A stretch of DNA of 64,000 nucleotides from Sphagnum compactum (GCA_965153455.1 OZ234494.1:7316001-7380000), one strand, 5' to 3'; shown: positions 25,596 to 38,747, counted from the stretch's first letter. Notes: generated by a model from the letters alone, not told the origin. A program made the numbers and translations.

Positions 25596-28456
25596 TCACC
25601 TTATTGTCCTGTTTCCAGCATAAGCCCACACCTGTAACATCGACATGCAAGTAATGAAGAAAACCTCCCAGTACGACAATTCAAAGGTTACAGAAATGCT
25701 ATTGGACAAAACTGTGAAACTTTTAGTCCTCTGAAAGAGCACACTGACCTTCAGGGATGTATCCCAACTTCCTGTACACAGTGCACTACCATCTGATGCC
25801 ATGCCAAGGCAGCTTACTCGACTACTGTGTCCCTCTCCCATACCACCTCCTAGATTTGTTATCACCTACATCAAGGCAAATTAGATGTCAGATGGCAAAC
25901 TGCAGTGTCTTATGCTCTCTAAAATGTCTTCTTGATTAGACTGCTGATAACTATATTCCTAGAAACACCTCCAGAGACCCTGAAGTGTAACTTCTATTCT
26001 CTCTTTGAAGAATAGGCACTTCTCAAATTACTTTAAACCCCATGCCAAGTTCGAAGTTATCACACATGATGTTCCAAAAGTTACAATGAAAACTGGCAGA
26101 GTCCTGAGGTCTGTGTTGAAACTTCTAAGTATGGAAGAGCCACAAAGTGACCTACTAATGATCTGCACAGCAGAGTGAAAAAGAATGGACTTTCTAGAGT
26201 TTTTTGCTCTAAACCATCTGAACATCAAACATTTTGCTACAAGGAGCACTGTAATAACTGCTCTGAAATATTGTGATCATGCCACAAGAACCACACAGGA
26301 TCAAACTTTAAGCAACCCAAAGTGATAGCAACCACACCTCAGCCAGAAGGGTGTCCCAGACATAGCAGTTGCCATTGGTATAGCCAGCAAATAGGAGACG
26401 CCCCGAATAAGAGAAAGCAATAGAGGTGACATTGGAAGGGCCCCTTGAGGTGGAATGCTGGTCATGATAGTGCTGTAGCTCATGCCCAGTACGCGTATCA
26501 AACAGACGACATACTCCATCATCACTCCCTGTCCCAAAATAGCGGCCATCAGGCAAGAACTGCACCGTATTCACATCACCACCCTGACCTTGAAAAGTGT
26601 GCAATGCCCGAGCAGGTGTTCTTGTGTCCCATAGCTTTGCTGTTGAATCACATGATCCTGAGACGAACAAGCTTGAGTCCTTTGTGCTAATGGAAACACT
26701 GCCACCACCCTTCTCAACAGTCACTGTCTGCAATGCATCTTATCCTTTTAAGATTTCCCCAAAGTAAACTAGCAGGACAAATATCTTACAATATCATGTT
26801 TCTGTACACATAATGGCAGATATGAGTGTTTCCCTACAAATGAATAGTATCATCAGATTCCATGGACAAGCCACGGGACCACCTAGGGCAACATACTTCA
26901 CAATTCCAAGTTGAACCCAATCTTAACTTGCTCAAATCACCAACAGAAGACAAAGAAGCAGCAATTGCAGCTTGCTATACCAGACCTTTCTGCCCTCGAG
27001 CAACTCAATTTTTTGTTTTGCAATGGAGAGGATCAAGAGAAAACCTTTGCAGACAAGAAAGTCCCAGCCAGTCATTTTGGAGTCATTCTGTGAAAAGGGT
27101 TGCTGAAACCTAAGCAATTGCCAAGCTCTTCTCACATGGTATGCAACCACCTTGCACTCTAAGGATAACTTAGGGCAAGCAGATATTCACCTCATGATGT
27201 CCCCATTATGTCCAGATGGAGAGTCTCCTCCAAAAGTCTGTATGCGCTTGTTGGCTTCAGCATCCCACAAAATGCATGTTTGGTCTCCAGAGCTGGTGAG
27301 AATATGGGCTTCATGATCAGGCACATAGCGACAACATGAGAGATAGCCCTTATGGCCCATCAGTGTGCGGGAAACAGGCAGGTTACCCTCCTTGTCAGGT
27401 GAAGAGCTGAGATGGAAAATCGAACAGACATTATCCAATCCACCACAGGCCACTGCAGTTCCAGCCGGTGAGAATGCTGCTGTCATGACCCAAGCACAAG
27501 CCAGTTTGATGGCATGCGTCTTTTGGCTTGATACTGCATTCCATACAATAAGCCGTCCATCTTGTGATGCTGACACAATCCGTGTGCTCTCCACGTATGA
27601 CCAATCCAGTGAATATATCTGACATTTTACCTTGAGTGTCACTTTACAACAGAGTGTTGCAGACAGAATTTGTGAGGCAACTATAACGTTGTTATGTTGA
27701 AAAGATTCTAAACTGATCAGCTTCTGGATCTGGATTTGAGTTTCACAGCTCACACTTACCTATGCGTCTCCAATTGTGAAATGGAGAGAGGCGATGGCAA
27801 ACATACCTTGCCTGTATGTCCTTGCAGTGTTCTGCAGCACTTGAATTCGTTGACATTCAACCTGACAGGTTTACAGCCATATTGCCTTGAGTATCTGATC
27901 ACTGTGCAGTTATATCCAAAAGGCAAAAAAAACCTTAGTCAGCGGGGGAAGTAGCAATGCGAGAGTCGAGAGAAAAATTCCTACAGAGGGAGCCTGAATA
28001 CAGACGGTCACTTGAATACTCTCAAGCAGTATTTCAAAGTCGAGCCCCTACTCTATGGAGTATAAGCAGCTGACCTAATCTTCCCCCTGAGAACCTTCAT
28101 CTCTACGTTCCTGCAGCAGCAGCAGCAATTGATACAATGCCACAAAATCCAGTTCCCAGACTAGAGCAAAATTTCCCCTTTCTTAGACACGGAAATAAAT
28201 AGAATGCTTTACATCGACTTCCCGTATTGAAGAAAAACCTCAAAATGAAAGCACACGAAAAGAAAAAATTATTATACAATGAGAGCGACAGAGACACACA
28301 GAGAGGGGGGAAAGAAGAGTATAGCGGGATGCAGAGAGAAAAAAACAAACAGTCAATGTCGGACAACTGCGCGCGCCGCTCTCGCAATCGCTCCCGCAGC
28401 TCCTGCACTTGCTGCTGAGCCACGCTGTGACGCTCTCCTACTTCGGACAGCGACAT
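25596..28456 (-). CDS. AGB1: Heterotrimeric G-protein beta subunit, WD40 (complete, 6 exons)
   Basis: Plant G-beta forms an obligate dimer with G-gamma at the plasma membrane and signals with the G-alpha subunit. Exons: 28351-28456, 27807-27901, 27191-27618, 26338-26698, 25749-25865, 25596-25631. Every junction keeps phase and gives 380 residues (Arabidopsis AGB1 is 377). Residues 1-36 form the amphipathic coiled coil that binds G-gamma ([20 protein letters not shown] onward, Arg/Glu-rich). The rest is a seven-blade propeller, with clear repeats such as [70 protein letters not shown] and [13 protein letters not shown]. The exon 4 acceptor was set at GTGGCAG|TGTTTCC (26698), because the open frame that continues upstream breaks phase. 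The gene symbol is by similarity to AGB1. Confidence 0.95.
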
Positions 28457-28640
28457 GGCTGCTTGTAGGCAACGCACAATGGCCACTCTTGCGTTGCCGG
28501 CATCACCACGACGACGCCCGCCTGCCCGCCCGCCCGCCCGCACTGCGCTGTGGCACCCGTCCGTCCGTCGCTGCGAGTCCGTAGTGTGCGAGACGATCAA
28601 AGCCCGCATCAAAGCGACAGCACTGAGTGTACGTAAGTAA
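28457..28640 (-). promoter_or_regulatory. GC-rich 5' leader of the G-beta gene with repeated GGG runs
   Basis: Directly upstream of the G-beta start the sequence changes from AT-rich to strongly GC-rich. On the gene strand 28516-28541 reads as tandem CGGG units, with at least five G-triplets within about 26 bases, 60-85 nt before the ATG. Such a tract could fold as a G-quadruplex in the leader RNA. The transcription start is not known, so it may be promoter rather than leader. Confidence 0.4.
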
Positions 28641-30003
28641 ATACAGTATGGATGAAAATACGGAATACACAAGTTCGAAACGTAAATTGAGACCTAATAA
28701 GGTATTATACTTTTCGCATTGTGTACAATCCCAAAGAGCATCTCCACCAAAGCGATCGCTCAGTATGTGACCCTGCAAAAATATTTCTCACATCCAAGTT
28801 TTGGTTACTAACTTATTTCCAACCCCACCCATAAATAAAACTGAAACTGAGACTGCAAGTAGGTGGGAGACTACTAATAGCAAACCACTTGGACCAATCA
28901 AACTATCTACCCAATTAGAAACAGGGAGCAATCAATAAATGCAATCTGAATGAACCTCATCGAAGATTTGCACTGCAGGAGGGTCACATACTGAGCATTG
29001 GTGGAGAGGCTCTTAATGCATTCAGTACAAGAGTACTTGCTGCAATTCTTTTTCACCTGAATTTGCCATTTGGCCCATTTTTTTCGCCTTGACATTTTGT
29101 AAAGATATTAGTGTGGCCTGTGGCCGTTGGCCCAAGTGTGAACTCGTCCACGTCCTCAACTGATTTTTCCTTCCAAAACCTGGTTTTTTGGAATTTCTTT
29201 GAATTTTCAGGGGCGAAAATCACTTTTAAATTCAACATCTCTCGCATTCAAAACCCAAATCTTACCAAATAAATTCCATTAAATCCTGCTCATCAAGATC
29301 TTTCCAACAACACACCAAAGGCACATTCCAATTCCTCCGAAGTTTTGAGCTACGATTTAATTTAATTTCAGTGAAGAATCATTCAATCTTCAAAAACTTT
29401 TGCATCGCAAAATCCAAACGCCATGGAACCAAGCCAATGCACCCCTCCTCCTCAAGAGCTTTAAAAAGAGACCAAGAACAGAATCTGAAGCATCCCGGTT
29501 TGGTGGATTTCATTGGTACAAAACAAACAAACTACCTTGCTTCATAGATAGATTTTGGGGCATGTGACGAGTGCTAAGGGGGTGTGTAATATGCCACAAG
29601 ACCCTTGGCATGTTCCGCACCCCCCTTATTACTTGTAACATGGGAGGTTGTAAATGATAAACATGACAAGGGGAATAAAAAAGGGGCAAAGGGCAGACTG
29701 GGTGGGTGGTGTTCCTCTAAATGGCAGAAATTCCATTCCCAAGCAACCTTACTTGTTTGCATAACTACCACTTTGGCAAGTTACAACCCATGTGCAAAAC
29801 AAAACGAAGGATGCCATGCCACGCCACGGCTTGCCCTCTTGTGCCATGGCATGAATATGTTCAGACAATACAAAGGATTTGACAATTTGAGGCTATGACA
29901 ATGTAACGAGGTTCAAATTCACTCACTCCCTAAACCCTACCTACCTTACCAATAGAAGAAAAAAAATGGCCCTACCTAGCATCCTCTCAAGCATAAGGAA
30001 CAC
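28641..30003. other. Intergenic DNA, mixed repeat-like sequence
   Basis: No gene supported. Around 28.9-29.4 kb on the minus strand there are once-coding-looking stretches (62 and 64 codons) with no family assignment. 29.5-29.9 kb is moderately GC-rich and resembles untranslated retroelement sequence, but no terminal repeats or domains could be identified. Confidence 0.35.
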
Positions 30004-30335
30004 ATTATTGCAAGCCTGACATTCTATATTCAAGCACATGTTGCAAGCTCATCTGGACACTCTACATTGATGTTCAAGTTCAACATTCCACATCATGTTC
30101 ACATGCACATTATTACAAGCTTGACCTTCTACACCAATGATTAAGCACATGCTATTACAAACTTGACATTTTACAAGTTCAACCTTTGACACCATTTTTC
30201 AAGTGCATGCTATTACAAGCTCAACATTTTACATTAATGGTCGAATGCATGTTTTCGCAAGTTTGGCACTTTACGTCAATGTTCAAGTGCATGTTGTTGA
30301 TAGCTCCACACTCTATGCCAACATTGTTCAACAAG
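30004..30335. repeat. Degenerate minisatellite, unit about 42 bp, about 7 copies
   Basis: Recurring words are ttacaagcttgacattttac, then accaatg, then ttcaagtgcatgcta. Copies can be followed from about 30004 to 30335 with many substitutions and some insertions (for example aagttcaac twice). Boundaries are approximate because the units are diverged. Confidence 0.65.
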
Positions 30336-32039
30336 AACCTAATTCCTTGAAATCACATCATGTCATTGATAAATCTTCCAACTACTAAGAGTCCCATTTT
30401 GTCAACGATAATGTGCTAAAAGGTGCACCATTCTCTACAACATAGAACTCTAAACCATTTTGACCTTTTTAAAAATGAGGCTTTTCATCCTCTTGCATAG
30501 CTTTGCACCATGCATTTTGTTGTTCAATAGAACATTCACCTCCCAAGAATAGGTCTAATACATGAACTGCCCATCAATGTATTCATGGTACGGTGGACCA
30601 ATTTGGAAGTAACACAATCCACTTTTCTACAACTTAGGTGTGATTCTAATTGTTACATTGTTTTGTACATATTAAAATTGTTAAATGGGGTTCATTTTGA
30701 ATTATAGACTTCAATATGCATAATACAAAATTGATTGGTATGAAAATTTCATAAAATTATAGGAGTTATGGACTTTTGAAATTGAAAATCAAAGTTTGTT
30801 ACATCAACAACAATTACTGGGTGGATTTTGGTTTGGTTCCATGGTGGACTTCAAAATTTATTAGGAACTTGGCTTTAATTAGAAAATGTAATAATGAATG
30901 CAAGATTGAAAGGTTTTAATTTATATTTAATGTAGTTTATTACCTATGGACTTTTATCTAATGAAAAAACCCAAATATTTTTCAAAAGTCCATTTCATCT
31001 TGAAAAAACAAGAATTGAGTTGAGATTATGCATACATATATTGATCAATGAGCTCTAGAACAGTCAACATTTTAGTGGGAAAAAATGCTTAAAATCAATG
31101 CATTGTTGCTACTTGATTACAAAAAAAAAATAGGGCTAAAAGAAAACAAAGGAAATGGACTTTCAAATTACGGAACTTTTGCCACTTTTTGGTCCATTCT
31201 ACCATGCACTTGCCTTGTAGACCCATTACTCTTAGTGTTTCCTTATAATAATTAATTTGTAAAAATTATATCATATTTCTACATCATGAGAACATATTCG
31301 AGTTATACCTTGGCCTTTTTCATCAAAGATGTGTGGGATGATAATCCACCATTGAAAACATGTTGATGTGTAGGTAACATATTTCTAAAAATGGGATCTT
31401 GTTGTATAATGGTAACATGTTGTCGTGTGATCTTTTGCTTTTGTTTGCTATTACAATGTTTAATAATGTGTGCATTATATTAACCCTTCACAAATTGCTT
31501 ATAATTTGTCTAAAACATCTTAAACAAAAATATTAATCAAGTAGCTAGTAACACAAGTTATGTTGATAGTTTAACAAAACTCATAATGTTACACTATATT
31601 TTTGTTGACTAATATAATATATTTGGAACCTTGCAATTATTATGTGAAATTTGTTCATCTGGCACCATGGTTCCAATGGCTAGGAATTGGAGTTTTGTAG
31701 TCCACAACAAAGCCCAAAGAGGAAAATGGCACACAACGACCTCAATGGCCAAAAGCTTAAGGAATTAGAATCCACCGCAAAGCTTATAAAGGATATAAAT
31801 CCATCAAATTACAAGTAGGCACCAAGAAAATGTATTATCTATTGGTGGTTCATTCCAAGCCTATAAACCAACATATAAACTCATGTTGTGCTACAAATGT
31901 ATTTTGAAATTAATTTGTTAATATCATTGTTGCATAATGTAATTGTGATTGATCACATATGTAATAGGCTAATGATTTTGGAAGAACACTTTATCTAATA
32001 TATATAAGGAAAAAGGTGAATAAATTGCTTACATATAAT
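30336..32039. other. AT-rich intergenic DNA
   Basis: No ORF of note, no recognisable repeat family and no RNA gene seen. It contains a poly(A) run near 31122-31131. Confidence 0.4.
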
Positions 32040-32160
32040 TTTCCAAGGTAAAGCCCTCAGGTGGGGATTTTCCCTAAATAAGGTGTTTAAAGTGAGGCAA
32101 TATCCAAATTTAGCTTCACATTTGGGGAATGTCCCCCACCCATGGACATTAAAGCAAGAG
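32040..32160 (-). repeat. Left member of a diverged inverted repeat pair
   Basis: The minus strand here and the plus strand at 33840-33975 encode matching peptides: HGWGTFPKCEAKFGYCLTLN here and HGLGTFPKCKVTFNYYLFLA there, and both continue with LF.E and similar residues. They are diverged copies of one repeat in opposite orientation about 1.7 kb apart. The repeat itself is unidentified. Confidence 0.6.
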
Positions 32161-32189
32161 GTGATATTTAGCATGAATGTCGCAACCCC

Positions 32190-32930
32190 ACTTTGAGGCA
32201 AGTGTGAGAAATGAAACTCACACTCCCAAAAGTGGGAACTTGGAGTCCTCCAGGACTCCCGAAAATTCAGAGCTTGATTGCAGGGGTCAAAACACATCGC
32301 ATTGAAGTGTTCTTTATACCGTTGGAAAGGTCTTGAAGTTTAGATGTTGAAAATGGCCTCGCATGAGCCATTCAAACATCTACAGCACAATTTATGGTCG
32401 AAAGAAGGGCCGACAGTCAAACTGGCAGTTTGACTCCCGACCACTAAAAGTCAGGATCGACCCGATCCCACTGTGTGCAGGTAGAGTGCAACACACTGTT
32501 GGAAAGCTCTTGAGGAGAGCTACAAGTTTGCTTCAGACCTCATCCCAATCGGAGGTCTGAGCTGAGAGTTATGAGCTTCCATAGTCCGATAGTCCAAACC
32601 GAGACCTTCCCTCCTTGGGAGTCCCGTAACAAAAAGCCATTCGGATGTAGGTGCCGTGGGCAAACGCAGAGAATACTATATGAGGGAAGGTGGTGGCTTC
32701 CCCCGAGTCCGGGCCGTGGTGAGTCAAGTGAATCCGTGTTGCCCGTGGCTTGTCCCAACACCAAGAATGTTCCCTAATGTGAACTAACCAACTTGTTGGT
32801 TGGTTTTGATGCAGGACCGAGTAACTAAATACGTTGTCCCTCTTCCTAGTCTAATCCAGGAGCTTTCAGCATGCCCCTCTCACCCCCTTTAGTGCTGGAA
32901 GTTGGGAACGGCACCAAGTTCCAACTACTT
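32190..32930. repeat. GC-richer block, possible solo LTR or retroelement fragment
   Basis: Base composition rises sharply against the AT-rich surroundings. Two related phrases recur inside it (gttggaaaggtcttgaag near 32320 and gttggaaagctcttgagg near 32498), and a similar one (attggaaagcccttgag) is at about 53103. No protein-coding domain, primer-binding site or matched TG...CA ends were found, so the LTR call is only a guess from composition and context. Confidence 0.3.
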
Positions 32931-33839
32931 TCACTCTTTAACATAATTGGACCCTTTTTGGGTCAAACAAGGAACTTGGGGGCTTGTCAATGAACCTTAA
33001 CAAATGTGCATCACAAGTTTTAAGAAGGGAGGATTCTTACACTAAATCCTTAAGAAAAGGAAGGATCTTACACCTAAAGATTACAAAATCCAATAACTAA
33101 ACAAAATGTGATCATGCAATCATGGAGGCCTAAAATATTTCATTCATAAATAGTCAAAACTAAATGTAAAAACCCAATTTCCTTTTTTGAAAAAAAATTC
33201 ATAGATATATGGTGCCTTCCAAATACATTAAATAAGAAAAATTATCCAATTATTTTTAAAGTGTACCTATTGTGTGGTCTTGGGAAAATATTCAACGTAG
33301 GTGGAACTATCCTTAGAATATAAATTACTAGGTTGTCTATGTCTAGCGTTTTAAACATTAGCTAGTTCATATTGTCATGTAAACATTTATAATTGTGTTT
33401 TGTTTAATGCTTTGATTTTGTAGTTTCAAGTAGGAGAGTGCACATCTTTCTAGGATTGGTAGTGTTTGAATGTGGATTCTTTGATTCTTTTTAAGTCAAC
33501 TTAATTATCTACTTACATTTCCATCCATGCAGCAGTTCATAGATTTTGATGCGATCCTTTGAAAAACATGCACAAATCAAAAGAAGAATTGCAAAATGAT
33601 ATTTCTTTTAAATGAGTAAAGCACTCCAAGTTTTTTCCTAGTGTCTTTGGAAGGCACCTTATATTTTTGAATAATCCCTTTTACAAAAAGAAGCAAGGAT
33701 TTTTTTCCTACTCCTTAAGAGTGGGTGGGAACCCCCTTTTATGCCTTAAGCGCATATGTGGGTGGGAGGGAACCCCTCTTACACTTTGTGGTCTACATAT
33801 GTTTAGGTTCATGATAATGTTTGTTTTGTATTTATGATG

Positions 33840-33975
33840 GGTAAAGCCCATGGGTTGGGGACATTCCCAAAATGCAAGGTTACATTCAACTACTACCTTT
33901 TCTTAGCCCCTTTATTTTGGGAATACCTCATCTTGAAGCGTTACCTTACCAAAAAATTCCTTTCAAATTGGTTTG
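33840..33975 (+). repeat. Right member of the diverged inverted repeat pair
   Basis: Matches the minus strand of 32040-32160 at nucleotide and peptide level (catgggttggggacattccc here against catgggtgggggacattccc there). Together the two copies bracket the GC-richer block. See the left member for details. Confidence 0.6.
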
Positions 33976-36900
33976 ACGGGGTAAACCAAAGGGGACACAA
34001 TTTTTTCAATCTTTAATCTAACACACAATTCAATTCATTCTTTTGCACAAATTCATGAGATTATAACCAATGGGTTATGCTATAGTTGTGCAAATATATG
34101 ATGAAGAAATATATATATATTTGGAAAGGGGTTACAACAATCCATGCATAACACATGATACTAAAAAAAATCTAATTTACAATGCAAGGTAATAATTGAC
34201 ATATTTTATGCACAAACCCTTCAATTTTGCACATACAACGTCATATTTGAAAGCCAATTTATAGTATTTGTGGATGGGGTTATGCAAGTATGATTGGTGT
34301 TTCCCCCTTCCCTTTTTATGTCTAACTACTATCAACTTAGTCTAAAAAATAATGACCTCCCAAGATTCTCATCACAAGTATAAATAATACTTTAAAAATT
34401 ATAATAGTCAAACCCCTCTACATTCATGATGGTATGTATTGTATATGTACATTATAACCCATGCATCTCATTCCTATTTTGCACTTCAACTTCTTTGTGT
34501 TTAAGCTCTTATGTGCCCCAACTTTTGGGTTGTTCATGGTTTGGTAGCCAAAAGGTGAATCCTTGGAAAAAACATGCCTCCTTTTGAACCTTGTGGTGGC
34601 CTACCATCATTTTTAATAGATTATCTAGTGGTATGGTGCCAAACTAAAATTGGAAGTATCGTATTATATTGATAAATATTGGTTTTTGTCATTGATAGAT
34701 GATAAAAATTAATTTGAAGTTTTGGACTTGTCATAATTTTTCTATTGTGTTTGTGGACATTTAAAAATTTCAGTTTTGAAACATGTGTTCCATTTTTTTC
34801 ATTGGTCATTTTGGACTTTGGGACATTAAAAAATTTTGCTCATGTAAAAACTACCTAGTTTAATATTGACCACATTCAACACCCTTGGCTCATTTAACAA
34901 TTTTCTTACTTTTACTAGACTTATATCCATGTAAAGTAACGATATAATTAACCATTGACCAACCCTAGCTTCATCAATGTAATATTAATCAAAAGTTATA
35001 ATTGTTAATTTGGTTATGAGTTGTGAGTTGTGACCAATGTTGGCCAATTATTTCTTTTTAAAATAGATGGGTACATTATCAAATAATCAATTGATAATTG
35101 CATGTTATCATTTCAGTTATTAACATTATAATTTCTTTAAATAATTTTTAAAACTTTATTGTATTAATGAATAAAAATTGATAGGTAGGTTATTTAGATT
35201 TTGAAAAATCAATACCAAGAGGTTATCAATTTAACAACTATTTTAAAAGCATAATTATTTGTTGGTAGGTTTCACAAACTTGATAATTATGTATGTCAAA
35301 ATTCAATAATCAGACAACATTAGTTGTGACCCAACATTTTTATCATAAAAATAATTGTCTATATGTTTGAATTATTTGAGTCGTTCAAATTTGAACCTAC
35401 TTTTGATTAAGAGTCAAGGCCAAAAACATTGGGGGCCAATAATGGGAAATTCGAACACTTTTTGGTTTGTTGTTTGGCCCTAAGTTACTAAGAAAATTTT
35501 ATTTGTTTAGGGGCCAATGAGTTTATCAAGGCCAAAAAGTAGGGACCAGGGTTTCAACTCATCATATGTTTTCATTTTTTCATTCTTGACCTTATTCTAA
35601 TTATGAATTTTTTGTCTTTGCTTCTAAAATTCCAAGCGAACATGAGTTGAAACACATTGTCAAGACTAAATCTTACCAATTTTTTTTTTTTGCATTTTAA
35701 ACAATTTTGGCGCTCCATCTCCTTGACAAACAACAATTAGGGCCTCCACATTACAATCCTTCCAAAATTTCCTACTTTTTTCATTTCCATCCTCTTCACC
35801 TTCTTCAACCTTCACCATTTTCTTTTGAGCTCAACCCTCCTCCAAGGTTGTTTCTTGTTGGGTTCAAATGGTAGCATAACTTGAACATCCTCTTCTTGGA
35901 TGTCTTGAAAATTGAAAACTTGACGACTCATTGATTTTCTCTTGGGCACAAACTTTTGTAGTATTTCCAAACCCTCTTTATTTGGAAAAATAAAATATGA
36001 GGTCAAGATGAGCAAATTAACTCTTGTAGTTACATGCATTTGAAAGGCTGAAACACATGAAGACTTGCACGGTTCTGCAAGAAACCATGCAATATGTTAA
36101 AAAGATGAAGCTTTCACATGTTCAATTGAAAAATCAAGAAAATCATGTTCAATTGAAAGCTCATGTTCAATTGAAAGAATATTAAAGCTTTCACATGGTT
36201 TTATGGTTTTCAATGTTATGAAGATGAAGCTTTCACAAGTTCTTCAACTCAGGTGTTGTGCAGGTGAGGCGTCAGATTTAAGATTGAGTCCTTTCCCCCC
36301 AGAGAATTAGGACCAACCACTGGCATATCTTCCTCTACAGAGTGGAAATTATATATATTTCTGTACTCCTATAACAGCAAAAGACTCCAAGAAATGAAAA
36401 CCTTGCGGCAGAACAGCGCGATTCTCCGCAGGGCTGCACTGTCAGGCACCGGACAGAGCTCGATTGCCCGGGGGGGGGGGAGAGAGGCGGGTGGGGTTGT
36501 AATTAAGCGACTCACTAAATTGTGCTGTTGAGAGTTTACTCAATTGCAACGACTACATGTTGTTACCTACAGCCTCATCAATCAAGTATTGCACAGCTAC
36601 ACTTAAAGAGACTGTCAGCGTGCCACACTTGCTGACTCCTCTCACTGACATTATCCAATTGGGCCCATCTATCAAAGCACCACAAAAGCCGCATATGGAG
36701 AGTATAGTACATGATATTGGCCGCTGTTGATGATGAGAGACAACAGGTAAGTCATAGAAAATGCGAACCAAAAAAAAGGAGTTTTATGGAAGTGTCAAGA
36801 ATGAACTCCCACACCCAAGTTTTACTTGAAGAGAAAAAGATCCTCCCGGAAAAACTCCTTGTAAAGGGCTGCATGAGGGAACAGTGAACCAAACATATAC

Positions 36901-38745
36901 CTACTACTATCATGCAAGTTTGTGCTTCTTGCTATGTTATAGGGTGTGTGTGGCTTGAGCATGTTTTTCTTGTAGGATAAGGGCCATTCCACAGGCCGTT
37001 CTGTGTTTCTGGGTGCCTGGGAACTGCTGCGGGAAAGGCTAGCCGTTCTCCTAAGCAAAGACCAGGGATGTTGAAGAAGGGTTTAGAAGCCACCATGATG
37101 ACCAAATGAAGATGGATCCTGTGTTAGATTTGTGCTCTGTGGTGTCTTAGCTTGTCTTTCAATGGCACCTTCCAAGACAAAAGATGCCTGAAAGTATTGA
37201 GTATATATTTATTTATTGAGTATTAGGTCTTCAGTATCCCAGGTCCTTATGAAGGGATGCTGATGTTCAAGAAAACACAGCATGTTTCCGAAGTTTGTAG
37301 CTGCAGCAATTCAGTGATTGGTTGAGAGCAGGCCTTACATTTGAAGGCCCATGTGCCCATTCACCTTGTGAAAGATTGATCTAGAAACTACCCTACCCTT
37401 TGCATTGAAAGACCGTCCACTAAAGTGCCCTTCGAAAATTGAAGACTCTTCGAAAATTTATCCTTCACTAAAACAAAATAAGGGGTTTGTCACACTGTGG
37501 CCTTGCCATTTACATTATAAAGTATCATCTTAAGGCAAAAGAAAAAGTATGGAAACTCAAATATTTCACCATGCAAAAATGTAATCTTCAAAAAACCTTC
37601 TAAAAGAAACCAAAATCCTTCAATATAATTATAACTCTATAACTAATCACAAGTTTCAACACAAGCCAAAATATCATCTTTCAAAAATCCTCATATAAAA
37701 ATAGACCAATTAACTAGGACCCTAAATCCATTAAGCTACTATACTCTATAATGAATCTAAACGCCATATCATTGCCTTGGTAGGCAAGGCTGACAAAGAA
37801 ACATGACCTTGTTTTTGAAATGTATTAACTGCTAAATGCTGAATAAGGCAAGGACGATTTATTGGGAATTTCAAATGGATATGGGTGATGGAAAATTTTC
37901 AGTTTTTGGGGGAATCATAGGTGTGCAGTAAGGGGTTAACTCCTGAAACTCATTTATGAGTTAACTCGAGGGTTCTTCGAGCATTGGGGTCACTTTGAAG
38001 CTGCTGCCAGTTTTCAAGGATCCTTACATTCTGAAATTTGGATTGTTTCATGCATTCTTACTTGAAAATTTACATTTTGGTTTTAATTTTGTTTTATGAG
38101 TACCTTGGCTATTGGGAGGGCCATGTTAAGCTGCATGCATTAGTGTAATGGAAAAAAGTCTGTTTTGTTGATAAAACTTAACCCAGCCTTGGGCAGCACT
38201 TGCTGGGAGCTCAATCTAGCTTTTGCTATACCATCATCACCCCTTTGCTTGATGTTGGCTGAAATCTTTACTAATTGTAATCACGTTTTAGGGTTTTTAT
38301 TGTTTATGCTTTAGATTCATTGTTGTTAGTTTTCACAACTTGAACATTAAAAACAACATTAAGATTGTCAAAGGGAACAACAATTTATAAAACTTTAATA
38401 TTTGTCTTAGATTTCTTCCATTATTATAATCACATTTACAAAATAAACTTTGCAAATATTTTGTGTTATTAAGAATGTGATAGTGGTACTCAAAAAATGG
38501 TGTTTCTTACTGATGATTATTATCAAATAAAATAAAATAAAATAATGACATAAACAGGAATGTGACTAAAATAGGCGTATTATAAAAGGAGTTTACTCTG
38601 TATGAAACCGGTGGTTAGACTATGGTTATAACCATGAATTGACTACAGTTCAGCGAACTCCCTCTTTATCCAGCAACTGTTTCTTATCCAGCAGTAATGG
38701 TGATTACCATGTAATTACAGTAATTACTAATAATTACTGTTAAGT
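33976..38745. other. Intergenic DNA with minor features
   Basis: Mostly AT-rich. The phrase catgttcaattgaaa occurs three times between about 36115 and 36180. 36240-37160 is GC-richer, with an 11-base G run at 36470-36480, and carries two minus-strand ORFs (36553-36771, 36822-37058) of no recognisable family. (aaaat)n lies near 38527-38543. No gene is supported. Confidence 0.4.
35690..36039 (-). pseudogene. Broken reading frame with a possible SANT/trihelix-like fragment
   Basis: A 75-codon frame (35812-36039) ends with PNKKQPWRRVELKRKW and a stop. The next frame starts at an overlapping ATG and carries an acidic stretch followed by RKFWKDCNVEALIVV, which loosely recalls the W..E.V.ALI pattern of trihelix and Myb/SANT-like DNA-binding domains. 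One frame change would join the two halves, so this looks like a decayed fragment. The family suggestion is weak. Confidence 0.25.
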
Positions 38746-38747
38746 TC

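Noticed and set aside
26699-26733. 5' extension of G-beta exon 4 (TVTVEKGGG)
   Set aside because: The frame is open, but using the acceptor at 26727/26728 breaks phase with exon 3. The acceptor at 26699 restores phase and gives the family sequence.
28279-28584. Plus-strand ORFs antisense to G-beta exon 1
   Set aside because: They are shadows of a GC-rich coding exon and leader on the minus strand, Arg/Ala-rich with no domain.
36822-37058. Minus-strand ORF containing TLLQHPW just upstream of its start, resembling the end of a protein kinase
   Set aside because: A stop codon immediately precedes the TLLQHPW stretch, no splice acceptor is available there, and no other kinase motif is found nearby.
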